64,000 nt of DNA from positions 20,849-84,848 of the forward strand of contig CALALX010000103.1 in assembly GCA_937925635.1 (NCBI GenBank), read 5' to 3'. The position numbers and the translations under genes are program-made. This DNA comes from an uncultured Caulobacter sp. (GTDB lineage: Bacteria > Pseudomonadota > Alphaproteobacteria > Caulobacterales > Caulobacteraceae). Below are positions 51,266 through 59,844 of the stretch, one piece after another. Below the pieces are notes generated by a model. It was given only the letters and a program-made list of their open reading frames with translations. It was not told the origin of the DNA and did no database searches. How positions within the stretch are numbered: position 1 is the stretch's first letter; the number at the start of each line of letters is the position of its first letter.

Positions 51266-51708
51266 GCGCCGACCTCGACCCGCGCGTGGTCGCCCGCATC
51301 CACGCCGCCTACGGCAGGCAGGGCCTCTTCAACCACCTGGGCGCCAGGGTCGGCGCGATCGGCAAAGGCCGGCTGGAGATGTCGCTCGACTTCCGGCCGG
51401 AGCTTTCGCAGCAGAACGGCTTCTTCCACGGCGGGGCGATCGGCTTTCTGGTCGACAACGCCACCGCCGGCGCGGCGGGCACCGTGCTGCCGCCGGACAG
51501 CGCCATCCTGACCGCCGAATACAAGGTCAATATGCTGGCGCCAGCCATTCCGGGCCGGCTCACCGCACGCGCTGAGGTCGTCAAGGCCGGCCGCACCCTC
51601 ACCACCGTCGAGGCGAAGGTCTTCGTCCAGCCCGCCGAGGGCCCGGAAAAGCTGGTCGCCATCGGGCTGGCCACCATGGCCGTCGTGCCCGCGGAGAAAG
51701 TCGCATGA
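51262..51708 (+). CDS. PaaI-type hotdog thioesterase (first of two)
   Basis: 148 residues, hotdog fold. Motif QQNGFFHGGAIGFLVDNATA carries the HGG/Asp catalytic signature of PaaI/4HBT thioesterases. Hydrolyses an acyl- or aroyl-CoA; substrate unknown. GTG start overlaps the crotonase stop (GTGA), and its stop overlaps the next thioesterase start (ATGA). Confidence 0.88.
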   Translation: MSADLDPRVVARIHAAYGRQGLFNHLGARVGAIGKGRLEMSLDFRPELSQQNGFFHGGAIGFLVDNATAGAAGTVLPPDSAILTAEYKVNMLAPAIPGRLTARAEVVKAGRTLTTVEAKVFVQPAEGPEKLVAIGLATMAVVPAEKVA

Positions 51709-52124
51709 CCGCCGAACTCGCCCCCCTCTTCACCGAACGCCAGAAGGGCCACCTGCCCGGCTTGCTCGGCCTGGAGTGGGAGACGGTGCGGCACGGCCTG
51801 GTGCGCGGCCGTTTCACCGTCGAGAAACATCACATGGCGCCCAATGGCTTCCTGCACGCCGCCAGCGTCATCGCCCTGGCGGACAGCGCCTGCGGCTACG
51901 GCAGCGTCGCGTCGCTGCCGGAGGGGGCGAGCGGCTTCACCACCATCGAGGTGAAGTCCAACTTCCTGGGCACGGCGCGCGAAGGCGTGGTCTCGACCGA
52001 GGCGCGGATGGTTCACGGGGGCCGCACGACCCAGCTGTGGGACGCCGAGGTCCGCCACGAGGACACCGGCAAGGTCATCGCCCTGTTCCGTTGCACCCAG
52101 GCGGTGCTCTGGCCGAAGGGCTAA
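51705..52124 (+). CDS. PaaI-type hotdog thioesterase (second of two)
   Basis: 139 residues, hotdog fold; core NGFLHAASVIALADSACGYG, where the usual HGG is HAA but the downstream Asp is kept, and TTIEVKSNFLGTAREGVVST. Diverged from the first copy, so probably different acyl chain preference or partner subunit. Last gene of the crotonase-thioesterase-thioesterase unit. Confidence 0.87.
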   Translation: MTAELAPLFTERQKGHLPGLLGLEWETVRHGLVRGRFTVEKHHMAPNGFLHAASVIALADSACGYGSVASLPEGASGFTTIEVKSNFLGTAREGVVSTEARMVHGGRTTQLWDAEVRHEDTGKVIALFRCTQAVLWPKG

Positions 52125-52294
52125 GGGAACGCCGCCGCGAGAACAGGCCGCCGAGGTCGAAATTCGGCCGGTTCGGAGCGGGAGCCGGACCGCGTGCAGG
52201 ACGCGTCAAACAGGCGCTTGCGAAAATGGATCGGCGTCGCTAGGTTCCGCGCCTTCCGCTCAGGGGCCCTACGGCCTCTCGACACCCGGCATAC

Positions 52295-52384
<90 letters not shown>

Positions 52385-52436
52385 CCGCCACTTAGCGCCT
52401 CCTTCGCACACGGGCTCAGGCCGACCGTCGGCCGTG

Positions 52437-54377
52437 TCAGAACTTCAGGTCGGCTTCGGCTTCCCAGTCGGCGCCAGGTTCGGCCGCGACGACGGCGTCG
52501 ACCGTGCAGACGACGCCGTCGGGACGGAAGTCGACCCGCACGCGGCCGCGGAGTTCGGCGGCCAGTCCGCGTTCGATCAGCCGGGTTCCAAAGCCCCGGC
52601 TGGCTGGTTCGGCGACGGGCGGCCCCCCGGACTCGCGCCAGGTCAGGGTCAGCCGGAAGCCTTTTCCCTCGGCGGCGGGCGCCGTGGTCCAGTCGATGCG
52701 GACGTGGCCCTCGGGGACCGATAGCGACCCGTACTTGGCCGCGTTGGTGGCCAGCTCATGCAGCGCCAACGCCACCGCGATCGCGCTGCGCGGCGGCAGG
52801 TTGACCGGCGGCCCGTCGAAGACGAAGCGGTCGTCGGCTCCAGACGACAGATGGGGTGCGGCCGTCCGGCCCGCGATGTCCCGGAGATTGGCGCCGACCC
52901 ATTTCTCGTCGGTGAGAACGTCGTGGGCCCGCGACAAGGCGATCAGCCGTTCGGTGAGGGCGGTGCGAACGCTTTCGGGCACGTCTTGGCCGTGCAGGGT
53001 CTGGGCGGCGATCGCCTGCACCGTGGCCAGGGAGTTCTTCACCCGGTGGTTCAGCTCGTGGACCATCAGCCGCAGGCGGGCTTCGGCCGTCTTCCGGGCC
53101 GTGATGTCCAGCGCCGTGCCGAGGATCCGCGTCGGGGTCCCGGCCTCGTCGAAGATCGCCCGCCCCTTGGCGGCTATCCAGCGAAGACGGCCGTCATCCC
53201 GTCCGATGGTGCGGTACTCGACGTCGTAGAGCTTGCGTCGCCCCGGATCGAGGGCCGCCTCGAAGGCGGTCCGCGTCGCCTCGCGGTCGGCGGGATGCAG
53301 GCCGGCGTAGAAGGTCTCCATGCTGACCTCGGCGTCTGGCGGGAGGCCGAACATCGCCTTCACCCGAGGCGGCCAGAACAGCGCGCCGGTCGCCACATCC
53401 AGGTCCCAGAGCCCGACCTCGGCGGCCTCCGTCGCCAGCCGCAGCTGCTCCTCGCTCTCGCGCAGGGCCGCCTGGACGCGACGCCCCTCGGTGAGATCGA
53501 CGCCCTCCCAGAAGATGCCGATGACCCGCGCCTCGGCATCGACGATCGGCGCGTAGATGAAGTGCATGTAGCGCACTTCCTCCGGCGACTCGGGCGTGAG
53601 GCGGTAGCGGACCGGCGTATCCTCGAACACCACGCGTTCGCCCGTCGCATACACATGGTCGAGCGCTTCGTAGAACCCCTGGCCGGCGATATCGGGAAAC
53701 GCCTCGCGGACCGGCCTGTCGATCCAGGCGCGGCTTCCGAACAGCTTCATATGGGCGTCGTTGACGAACTCGAAGACGTGGTCGGGACCGCCCAGAATGC
53801 ACATGAAGCTCGGGGCCTGATCGAACAGTCGCCGCCAGCGCGACACCGTTTCGGCCCGCTTCCGCTCGGCCAGCACCGTTTCGGTCGTTTCGGTGCAGAC
53901 GACCAGCACGCCGCCGACGCCGTTGGGCGCGTTGTCGTCATGGATGGGGCCGTAGCTGTAGGTCCAGTAGACGTCCTCGAGCCGTCCGTTGCGGGTGATG
54001 GGGACCAGGGCGTTCTCGTGCCAGGTCGGTTCGCCGCCGGACATGACCTGTTCGATCTGGGGTCCGATGATCGGCCAGATCTCTTCCCAGCACTCGCGGC
54101 CGCGCTGACCCACCGCGCCGGGGTGACGCTCCGGTCCGATCGAGAGGCGGTAGGCGTCGTTGTAGAACTGGATCAGCTCCGGTCCCCACCACAGGAACAT
54201 GGGATGGCCGGTGGAAAGCAGCAGACGAACGGCCGTCTTCAACGCCTGTGGCCACGCCGCGGGGGGACCGAGCGGCGAAGCCGTCCAGTCGTAGGCGCGG
54301 ATGATCGCGCCCAGTTCGCCGCCGCCCTGCAGGAAATCCACAGGGCCCCTGCAGCGCGAGCCTGCCAGCGGTGTCAT
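52437..54377 (-). CDS. PAS-containing HWE-family sensor histidine kinase
   Basis: 646 residues, no membrane segment. About 25-170: a PAS-like sensory domain (FLWWGPELIQFYNDAYRLSI). About 185-310: second PAS with PAC. About 315-440: third PAS (VGLWDLDVATGALFWPPRVK). Then an HWE phosphoacceptor domain, RLMVHELNHRVKNSLATVQA, and an ATPase with ALHELATNAAKYGSLS and GFGTRLIERGL. HWE kinases often signal light, oxygen or general stress. ATG 54377 is used; more upstream frame overlaps tonB. It is 91 bp downstream of tonB on the same strand; no response regulator is adjacent. Confidence 0.9.
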   Translation of the reverse strand: MTPLAGSRCRGPVDFLQGGGELGAIIRAYDWTASPLGPPAAWPQALKTAVRLLLSTGHPMFLWWGPELIQFYNDAYRLSIGPERHPGAVGQRGRECWEEIWPIIGPQIEQVMSGGEPTWHENALVPITRNGRLEDVYWTYSYGPIHDDNAPNGVGGVLVVCTETTETVLAERKRAETVSRWRRLFDQAPSFMCILGGPDHVFEFVNDAHMKLFGSRAWIDRPVREAFPDIAGQGFYEALDHVYATGERVVFEDTPVRYRLTPESPEEVRYMHFIYAPIVDAEARVIGIFWEGVDLTEGRRVQAALRESEEQLRLATEAAEVGLWDLDVATGALFWPPRVKAMFGLPPDAEVSMETFYAGLHPADREATRTAFEAALDPGRRKLYDVEYRTIGRDDGRLRWIAAKGRAIFDEAGTPTRILGTALDITARKTAEARLRLMVHELNHRVKNSLATVQAIAAQTLHGQDVPESVRTALTERLIALSRAHDVLTDEKWVGANLRDIAGRTAAPHLSSGADDRFVFDGPPVNLPPRSAIAVALALHELATNAAKYGSLSVPEGHVRIDWTTAPAAEGKGFRLTLTWRESGGPPVAEPASRGFGTRLIERGLAAELRGRVRVDFRPDGVVCTVDAVVAAEPGADWEAEADLKF

Positions 54378-54468
54378 GTCCTGCGCCCCCGCGCCCGGCG
54401 TCTGTTTCCGTATCCAGAACCCCGCAGCGCGCAGGTCGTTCCCGAAATTCAGGTCCCCTCGCCGTCGC

Positions 54469-55092
54469 TCAGCGTGGCGAGACGATCGTGATCTCGAACT
54501 CGAGGTCGGCCTCGGCCGCCTCCAGCGGCGGGGGTGGAAAGGGCGCGGCCGACCGCACGGCGGCCAGGGCGGCGCGATCGAAGTCGGGACGGCCGCTGCC
54601 GCGCGCCAGCCGCAGGCTGACCAAGTCGCCGCTGCGATTGATGCGGAACCGAACCGTCGCCGCCGTCGCGCCGACGACGGCGCGCGGTCGCCGGCGGTCC
54701 ACCGCCGCCCAGACTCGTTGCGCATAGAGACTGGAGGCGGAGCCGGCCTTCGGCGGGGGCGGCGGGGCCGCTTCGACGGGAAGACGAGGGACGGCGGCGG
54801 CGGTCGCCGGCGGTTCGGGCGACGGCGGCGAGGACGACGCGACCGGAGTCGCGGCCGGCCGCGGCGCGTCGTCCGGGCGCTTCGAGGGCGACGGACCCGT
54901 CGGCGTCAGCGGCGCCGCCTTGACCGGCTTGGGCGCCGGCCGCTCGAGGATCGGCGCCGCCATGAGCGTCACCTCGAGCGCAGCGACGACGGACCGGTCG
55001 TTTGACCGGCCCGTCGCCAGCATCACGCCGGCGATCAGATGCAGTGCGACGGACACGCCCGCCGCGACCAGTCCGACGCGATTGAAGGCCAA
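54469..55092 (-). CDS. TonB-family energy transducer
   Basis: 207 residues: N-terminal membrane anchor (VGLVAAGVSVALHLIAGVML), a long Pro/Ala-rich periplasmic spacer (about 48-115), and a C-terminal TonB domain (YAQRVWAAVDRRRPRAVVGA, VRFRINRSGDLVSLRLARGS, FDRAALAAVRSAAPFPPPP). Couples proton-motive force to an outer-membrane receptor. TTG start lies 2 nt after the stop of the OprC-like receptor, so it is a dedicated TonB for that receptor. Confidence 0.88.
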   Translation of the reverse strand: MAFNRVGLVAAGVSVALHLIAGVMLATGRSNDRSVVAALEVTLMAAPILERPAPKPVKAAPLTPTGPSPSKRPDDAPRPAATPVASSSPPSPEPPATAAAVPRLPVEAAPPPPPKAGSASSLYAQRVWAAVDRRRPRAVVGATAATVRFRINRSGDLVSLRLARGSGRPDFDRAALAAVRSAAPFPPPPLEAAEADLEFEITIVSPR

Positions 55093-55094
55093 GG

Positions 55095-57227
55095 TCAGAA
55101 GCTCAGGCTGAGACCCAGGTTGAGCGACCGCCCCGGCCCCGGCAGCGCGCCGATCGGCGGGACCGAGCCGCCGGTTTTGTAGTCGCCGTACGACACCCCT
55201 CCGAGCGGCAGCTCGTAGCCCTCATCGAAGGCGTTCTCGAGTCCGACGTCGACACGCAGGGCGCCGGTCGGACGCCAGGTCGCCCGAAGGTTTGCCAGGG
55301 TATAGGCGTCCGTCGCGGGTTCGCGCCTGAGGGCGCTCACCTGGTCCTTCTCACCGACCGCCTCGATCTCAGCCAACAGGGTCCAGGCGCCAAGCGGCTG
55401 TTCGAGCGACAGGCGCCCGGTGATCGGGGCCATGTGATACAGGTTGTCGCCCGTGTCGCGGTTCTCGCCTTCGACCCAGGAGACCTGGCCGCGCAGGACG
55501 GCCGGCGCGGAGCCGCCGATCGCCCACAGCTCCGTCGAGCCGCTGACCTCCGCGCCGCGAATGCGCGCGTCGTGATTGGCGAACTGCAGCCGGACGAACC
55601 CGCCCGCCAGGTTGGCCAGCAGGTCGGCGTCGACATAGTCCTGCACGTCCGACTGGAAGACCGAGACGGTCAGGGTGCGGCGCGCCTGAGGACTGTCGAC
55701 AAGGCGCAGGGTGGCGGCGAGGTTGTCGGCGGTCTCGGGCTTGAGATCGATGTCCCCGACGTAGGAGTTCGCGTCCCCGGCCAACGACGTCATGGCGCTG
55801 GACATCGCGCCGCGACCCCAGGCGTAGCGTTCATAGAGGTTCGGCACGCGCGTCTTGCGGGCGTAGCCGAACTCCAGGGACAAGGTGTCCGACGGCGTCC
55901 AGAAGGCCCGCAACGTCACATCGGCCACATCGTCCTGCTTGTCTCGCTTGCGCGCATTGAAGGCCGTGGCGGCGGCGGCGTCGGCGGCGTTCATCATGCC
56001 GGTCCAGCTGTAGGGCTGCACGTCGCCGGCGGCGGTCTCGACCCGTTCCAGCCGCAGGCCGGCCAGCAGCGACCAGCCTTCGGCGATCCGGCCGTTCCAC
56101 TCAGCCCACACCCCGGTGCGATCCCGTTGACCGTCGTTGATGTTCACATAGGTGTTGGGGCTCATCATCATGCTGCCCGGCACGGGCGGCCACCAGTCGT
56201 CCAAGTCCGTACGCCGGACATCGACGCCCAGGCCAAGGGCGCCGACGTCGCCGGTGGGGATCGTCGCCGCGAGCGCCAGGCCAAGATCGACGCCGTGGGT
56301 GAGCATCGGCATGTCGCCGCCCTTGTCGGCCAGGAAGTTCATCTCGTGCCGGACGTCGCGGTAGGACGCGCGCGCATCGACCGAACCCCAGGCATAGTCG
56401 CCCTGGTAGCGCAGGTCGGCGAAGGCGCTGCGGTTCTCGGTCATGTCCATGCGCTGGTTGGCGAAGGCCTGGTACGGCGTGAACTGGCGACCCGCCCGGA
56501 CGCTGACGACGCCGGTATCGGTGCGGACGGCCGCCGTCACCGCCGCTTCGTAGCTCTCGTATTCCGTCGAGCGCACGATGCGGTCGTAGCCCGACCGGTA
56601 GTTCTCGCCGTGGGCGACGGAGGCTTCGGCGGCGATGCTCCGACGATCGTCGGAAGCGGTCACCCGGCCCGAGGCCGATCCGCCATCAATGGCGCTGCGC
56701 CAGGCGAGGGACGCCTCGCCGGACACGACCATGCCCGAGCCTTCCTCCTGGAAGACCGGACCCCGCGTGCGGATCGCGATCACGCCGCCGATGTTGTCGC
56801 CGCCGACGCTGACCGGCGAGAGTGTGGGCGACAGGGCGATCGACTCGACGCCGGACGCCAGCACGTACGAGCCTGGCGGATTCATGTGATTGGGACAGAA
56901 GGCCGTGGTCTCGGCGCCGTCCACGGTCACGAGCAGCCGATCGTCGGCCATGCCGCGGACAACCGGCAGCGCGGTCGTGCCGCCGCCGGTCTGCACCGCG
57001 ACGCCCGGTTCGCCGATCAGGAGGGAGATCGAGTCGTCGCCGCCGACCGCGCGCCGGCGGATGACCTCTCCTTGGACAAGGGTTTCAGGCGATCCTGGCG
57101 TCGGCGAGGCCGCCGCTGGGTCGGCGTTCACGGGCGGAAGTTGGGTCTGGGCGAAGGCCGGCGCGGCCATGGCGACGGCGGCCGTGCCGGCGACGAGCGC
57201 CAGCCGACCGGAGAGGGTGCGGTTCAT
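55095..57227 (-). CDS. OprC-like TonB-dependent receptor, probable copper uptake
   Basis: 710 residues: signal peptide (ending APAFAQ), plug domain, barrel ending in Phe (LGLSLSF). The plug has CPNHMNPP with Cys111-x3-Met115, and barrel loop residues RHEMNF give His294-x-Met296. These are the CxxxM and HxM copper-binding motifs known from Pseudomonas OprC; DMPMLTH (305-311) adds further soft ligands. It sits between a DUF2946 gene (often beside copper receptors) and its own tonB. Substrate copper is inferred from these residues and context; other soft metals are possible. Confidence 0.9.
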   Translation of the reverse strand: MNRTLSGRLALVAGTAAVAMAAPAFAQTQLPPVNADPAAASPTPGSPETLVQGEVIRRRAVGGDDSISLLIGEPGVAVQTGGGTTALPVVRGMADDRLLVTVDGAETTAFCPNHMNPPGSYVLASGVESIALSPTLSPVSVGGDNIGGVIAIRTRGPVFQEEGSGMVVSGEASLAWRSAIDGGSASGRVTASDDRRSIAAEASVAHGENYRSGYDRIVRSTEYESYEAAVTAAVRTDTGVVSVRAGRQFTPYQAFANQRMDMTENRSAFADLRYQGDYAWGSVDARASYRDVRHEMNFLADKGGDMPMLTHGVDLGLALAATIPTGDVGALGLGVDVRRTDLDDWWPPVPGSMMMSPNTYVNINDGQRDRTGVWAEWNGRIAEGWSLLAGLRLERVETAAGDVQPYSWTGMMNAADAAAATAFNARKRDKQDDVADVTLRAFWTPSDTLSLEFGYARKTRVPNLYERYAWGRGAMSSAMTSLAGDANSYVGDIDLKPETADNLAATLRLVDSPQARRTLTVSVFQSDVQDYVDADLLANLAGGFVRLQFANHDARIRGAEVSGSTELWAIGGSAPAVLRGQVSWVEGENRDTGDNLYHMAPITGRLSLEQPLGAWTLLAEIEAVGEKDQVSALRREPATDAYTLANLRATWRPTGALRVDVGLENAFDEGYELPLGGVSYGDYKTGGSVPPIGALPGPGRSLNLGLSLSF

Positions 57228-57299
57228 GAGAGCGAATTCCTGTTCTGACTGGAGATCCCGTCCACGCCGCTAGGCGGGCCGGGAGACGTGGCGTTGGAG

Positions 57300-57698
57300 T
57301 CAGAGCAGGAGGGGCGGGCCCGTGGCGGGCGGCGGCAGCGCCGGTGATGACCGGGGCGAGGCCTCCGGCGCCGGCAAGACGGACGGCTGGGGGACGGGAC
57401 GCGCGACCGGACGCGGCGAGACGGGCGGTTCCGGCGCCAGCAGCGTCGCGGACAGGGCGTAGGGACAGGGCTGCTTGGCGTGATGCGGCACGTCCGGCGA
57501 CGGGGCGTCGCCGCGGCCGTCGGTCGAGTTGACCGTCCGCGTCACCGCGCCGTCGGCGCTGCATATGACGATGTCGACGCCATGCGCCGTCGCCACCGGC
57601 ATGTAGCCGGGCGCGATGAAGGCGCGGAACAGGAAGGCGAGCAGGACGACCGCCCACAGGCCCGACACGCGCGACAGGGATCGAGACTCGGCTCGCAT
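57300..57698 (-). CDS. DUF2946-family protein
   Basis: 132 residues: one N-terminal hydrophobic helix (GLWAVVLLAFLFRAFIAPGY), then VDIVICSADG (Cys46) and VPHHAKQPCPYAL (His72, His73, Cys78), then a Pro-rich tail. Small proteins of this type with paired Cys and His are commonly found with copper-transport genes; direct metal binding is plausible but inferred. Upstream of the OprC-like receptor by 72 bp on the same strand. Confidence 0.82.
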   Translation of the reverse strand: MRAESRSLSRVSGLWAVVLLAFLFRAFIAPGYMPVATAHGVDIVICSADGAVTRTVNSTDGRGDAPSPDVPHHAKQPCPYALSATLLAPEPPVSPRPVARPVPQPSVLPAPEASPRSSPALPPPATGPPLLL

Positions 57699-57785
57699 GG
57701 GACCAGCGCCTAGGCGCGGATCGCCCGAATGGCCTTGATCCGCATCAAGCCGTTGGACGAAGATTCGGCGGATGTCACTCGAATT

Positions 57786-58661
57786 CTAGGCGCGAAGGGC
57801 CGCTGCGCCCCTGACCGGCAGCCTCAGGAACACGCCGCCGCGATCCGTCGGCGGCGGCATCGCCCCTGCCCGAATGTTGACCTGGAGCGAGGGCAGGATC
57901 AGCGCCGGCGCCGCCAGGGTGGCGTCGCGAGCCTGGCGACGGGCGACGAAGTCCGATTCCTCGATCCCGTCGCGGACATGAACATTGCCGGCGCGTTGCT
58001 CACCGACCGAGCTCTCCCAGGCGAACTCGCCACGACCTTCCGGCAGGTAGTCGTGACCCACGAAGATGCGGGTCTGGTCCGGCAGGGCGAGAATCCGGCG
58101 AATGGAGCGATAGAGCGTCGCCGCGTCGCCACCCGGGAAATCGGTCCGCGCGGTGCCATAGTCGGGCATGAACAGGGTGTCGCCGACAAAGGCGGCGTCG
58201 CCGATGCGATAGGTGACGCAGGCGGCCGTGTGACCGGGCGTGTGCATCACCTCGATGACGAGGGCTCCCAGCGGGATCCGGTCGCCGTCCCGGGCCAGGA
58301 CGTCGAACGCCGAGCCGTCGGGCGTCACGTCGTCGGCCTCGAACACCGGCGCGAAATGGGCCTGGACGGCGGTGATGTGTTCTCCGATCACCACCTTGGC
58401 GCCGGTCCGACCGCGAATGTAGTCCGCGGCGGACAGGTGATCGGCGTGGGCGTGGGTCTCAAGCACGTAGACAAGCCGCAGGCCCCGCGACGCGACCGCG
58501 TCGAGAAGCCCGTCCGCGAACGCCGTCGAGACGGCGGCGGTGGCCGGGTTGTAGTCGAGCACGGGATCGACCAGCGCGGCCTCACGGGTCTCCGCATCCC
58601 AGACGAGATAGCTGACCGTGGACGTCCCGGCGTGGAAGAAGGCGAGCGGTTGGCTTGTCAT
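57786..58661 (-). CDS. persulfide-dioxygenase-like MBL-fold hydrolase
   Basis: 291 residues, metallo-beta-lactamase fold of the ETHE1/Blh group: ETHAHADHLSAADYI, MHTPGHTAACVTY, FVGDTLFMPDYGTARTDFPG and FVGHDYLP. ETHE1-type enzymes oxidise glutathione persulfide to sulfite; Blh is the version in BigR operons. Start ATG 58661 with AGGAG upstream. Divergent from the ArsR gene at 58727, with shared operator and promoters. Confidence 0.9.
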   Translation of the reverse strand: MTSQPLAFFHAGTSTVSYLVWDAETREAALVDPVLDYNPATAAVSTAFADGLLDAVASRGLRLVYVLETHAHADHLSAADYIRGRTGAKVVIGEHITAVQAHFAPVFEADDVTPDGSAFDVLARDGDRIPLGALVIEVMHTPGHTAACVTYRIGDAAFVGDTLFMPDYGTARTDFPGGDAATLYRSIRRILALPDQTRIFVGHDYLPEGRGEFAWESSVGEQRAGNVHVRDGIEESDFVARRQARDATLAAPALILPSLQVNIRAGAMPPPTDRGGVFLRLPVRGAAALRA

Positions 58662-58681
58662 GACAATCTCCTGATCGCCAG

Positions 58682-58720
58682 TATATGCGGGATTGCTAAT
58701 TTAACAAGAGTGCATATAAT
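58682..58720. promoter_or_regulatory. divergent promoter and operator for the MBL and ArsR genes
   Basis: Perfect arms TATATGC (58682-58688) and GCATATA (58712-58718) are 23 bp apart. Rightward: TTGCTA (58693-58698), 16-bp spacer, TATAAT (58715-58720), six bases before the ArsR ATG. Leftward: TTGTTA, 16-bp spacer, TATACT. Both -10 boxes lie inside or beside the arms, so a bound ArsR dimer would block both genes. Confidence 0.7.
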
Positions 58721-58726
58721 TCCCCC

Positions 58727-59059
58727 ATGGTCGATCTTTCCATCGCCGTCGAACATGTCGAGGACAACGCCCAGGTCGCCGCCGACCTGCTGCGGCTCCT
58801 CGCCAACCCGCACAGGCTACAGGTCCTCTGCGCGCTGCGGGGAGGCGAGGCGTCGGTCGGACAGATGGCCGACCATATCGGGCTATCGCAGTCGGCGCTG
58901 TCGCAGCATCTCGCCAAGATGAGGGCGGACCGCATCGTGGCCACCCGGCGCGAAGGCCAGACCATCTTCTACCGGATCGCCGACCCGGATGTGCTGATCA
59001 TCGTGGGCGCCCTGGCCGACGTCATGGAGCGGCGCAAGGCCGCGGGAGGTCCGCGATGA
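58727..59059 (+). CDS. ArsR-family repressor with a single Cys (BigR-like)
   Basis: 110 residues, winged HTH: LLANPHRLQVLCALRGGEAS, VGQMADHIGLSQSALSQHLA, KMRADRIVATRREGQTIFYR. Overall like BigR/SqrR sulfur sensors, but only the first of their two redox cysteines is present (Cys35, in VLCALRGG); the C-terminal one is missing. The TATAAT box ends 6 nt before the ATG, so its mRNA is probably leaderless. Overlaps the TSUP gene start (ATGA). Confidence 0.88.
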   Translation: MVDLSIAVEHVEDNAQVAADLLRLLANPHRLQVLCALRGGEASVGQMADHIGLSQSALSQHLAKMRADRIVATRREGQTIFYRIADPDVLIIVGALADVMERRKAAGGPR

Positions 59060-59844
59060 CCCTGTCGCCAGAGACCGTTGCGCTCGCCGTGGCCAGCGGC
59101 GCGATCGTCGGCCTGCTGTTGTCGGTGTTCGGCGGCGGCGGGTCGGTCCTGGCCACGCCGCTGCTTGTCTACCTCGTCGGGATCGAGGATCCGCACATCG
59201 CCATCGGCACCTCCGCCGCCGCCGTGGCCGTGAACGCCCTGACCGGGTTGGCCGGCCACGCCCGCGCCGGCCGGGTGAAATGGCCCTGCGCCATCGTCTT
59301 CGCGGCGGCCGGCCTTGTCGGTTCGTTCGCGGGATCCACCCTGGCCAAGCAGGTCGACGGCCAGATGCTGATGGTGTTCTTCGCTGGCGCCATGGCGGCC
59401 ATCGCCCTGTCGATGCTTCGCCCCGCCCGGAGCGCCGGCGATCCCGACGTGACGATCGACGCCGGCCGAACGCTGCGTCTCGCCCCGCTCGGTCTGGCGA
59501 CAGGCCTGGCCGCCGGCTTCTTCGGCATCGGCGGCGGCTTTCTGATCGTGCCCGGCCTGATGGCGGCCACCGGCATGACCCTGGCCAACGCGGCCGCGTC
59601 CTCACTGGTCTCGGTCGGGCTGTTCGGGGCCGCGACCGCGGCGAATTACGCCGTCTCGGGCCAGGTTGACTGGCCGGTGGCCGGACTGTTCGTCCTCGGC
59701 GGCGTGGCCGGCGGCTTCGGCGGTCTGAAGATCGCGCGGCGGCTGGCCGGTCGCGCGCCCCTGGCGCGACGGCTGTTCGCGGGCCTGATCCTGGTGGTCG
59801 CGGTCTACGTCGCCTGGCGCGGCCTCACGGCCTGGCTGCTCTAG
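59056..59844 (+). CDS. TSUP (TauE/SafE) family sulfite/sulfonate exporter
   Basis: 262 residues, about eight membrane helices in two repeats; signature glycine-rich segments LLLSVFGGGGSVLATPLLVY near the N-terminus and AAGFFGIGGGFLIVPGLMAA in the second half. With a persulfide dioxygenase that forms sulfite, the exporter probably removes sulfite. Coupled to the ArsR gene by 4-nt overlap; TAG stop shared as CTAG with the convergent second arsR. Confidence 0.9.
   Translation: MTLSPETVALAVASGAIVGLLLSVFGGGGSVLATPLLVYLVGIEDPHIAIGTSAAAVAVNALTGLAGHARAGRVKWPCAIVFAAAGLVGSFAGSTLAKQVDGQMLMVFFAGAMAAIALSMLRPARSAGDPDVTIDAGRTLRLAPLGLATGLAAGFFGIGGGFLIVPGLMAATGMTLANAAASSLVSVGLFGAATAANYAVSGQVDWPVAGLFVLGGVAGGFGGLKIARRLAGRAPLARRLFAGLILVVAVYVAWRGLTAWLL

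Noticed and set aside
54378..54725. Upstream extension of the HWE kinase frame
   Set aside because: Low-complexity, Arg-rich, and overlaps the tonB coding region in another frame.
58727..59059. Arsenic resistance regulator
   Set aside because: The ArsR-type protein lacks the CxC metal motif, and the neighbours are sulfur genes, so the BigR-like role is favoured.
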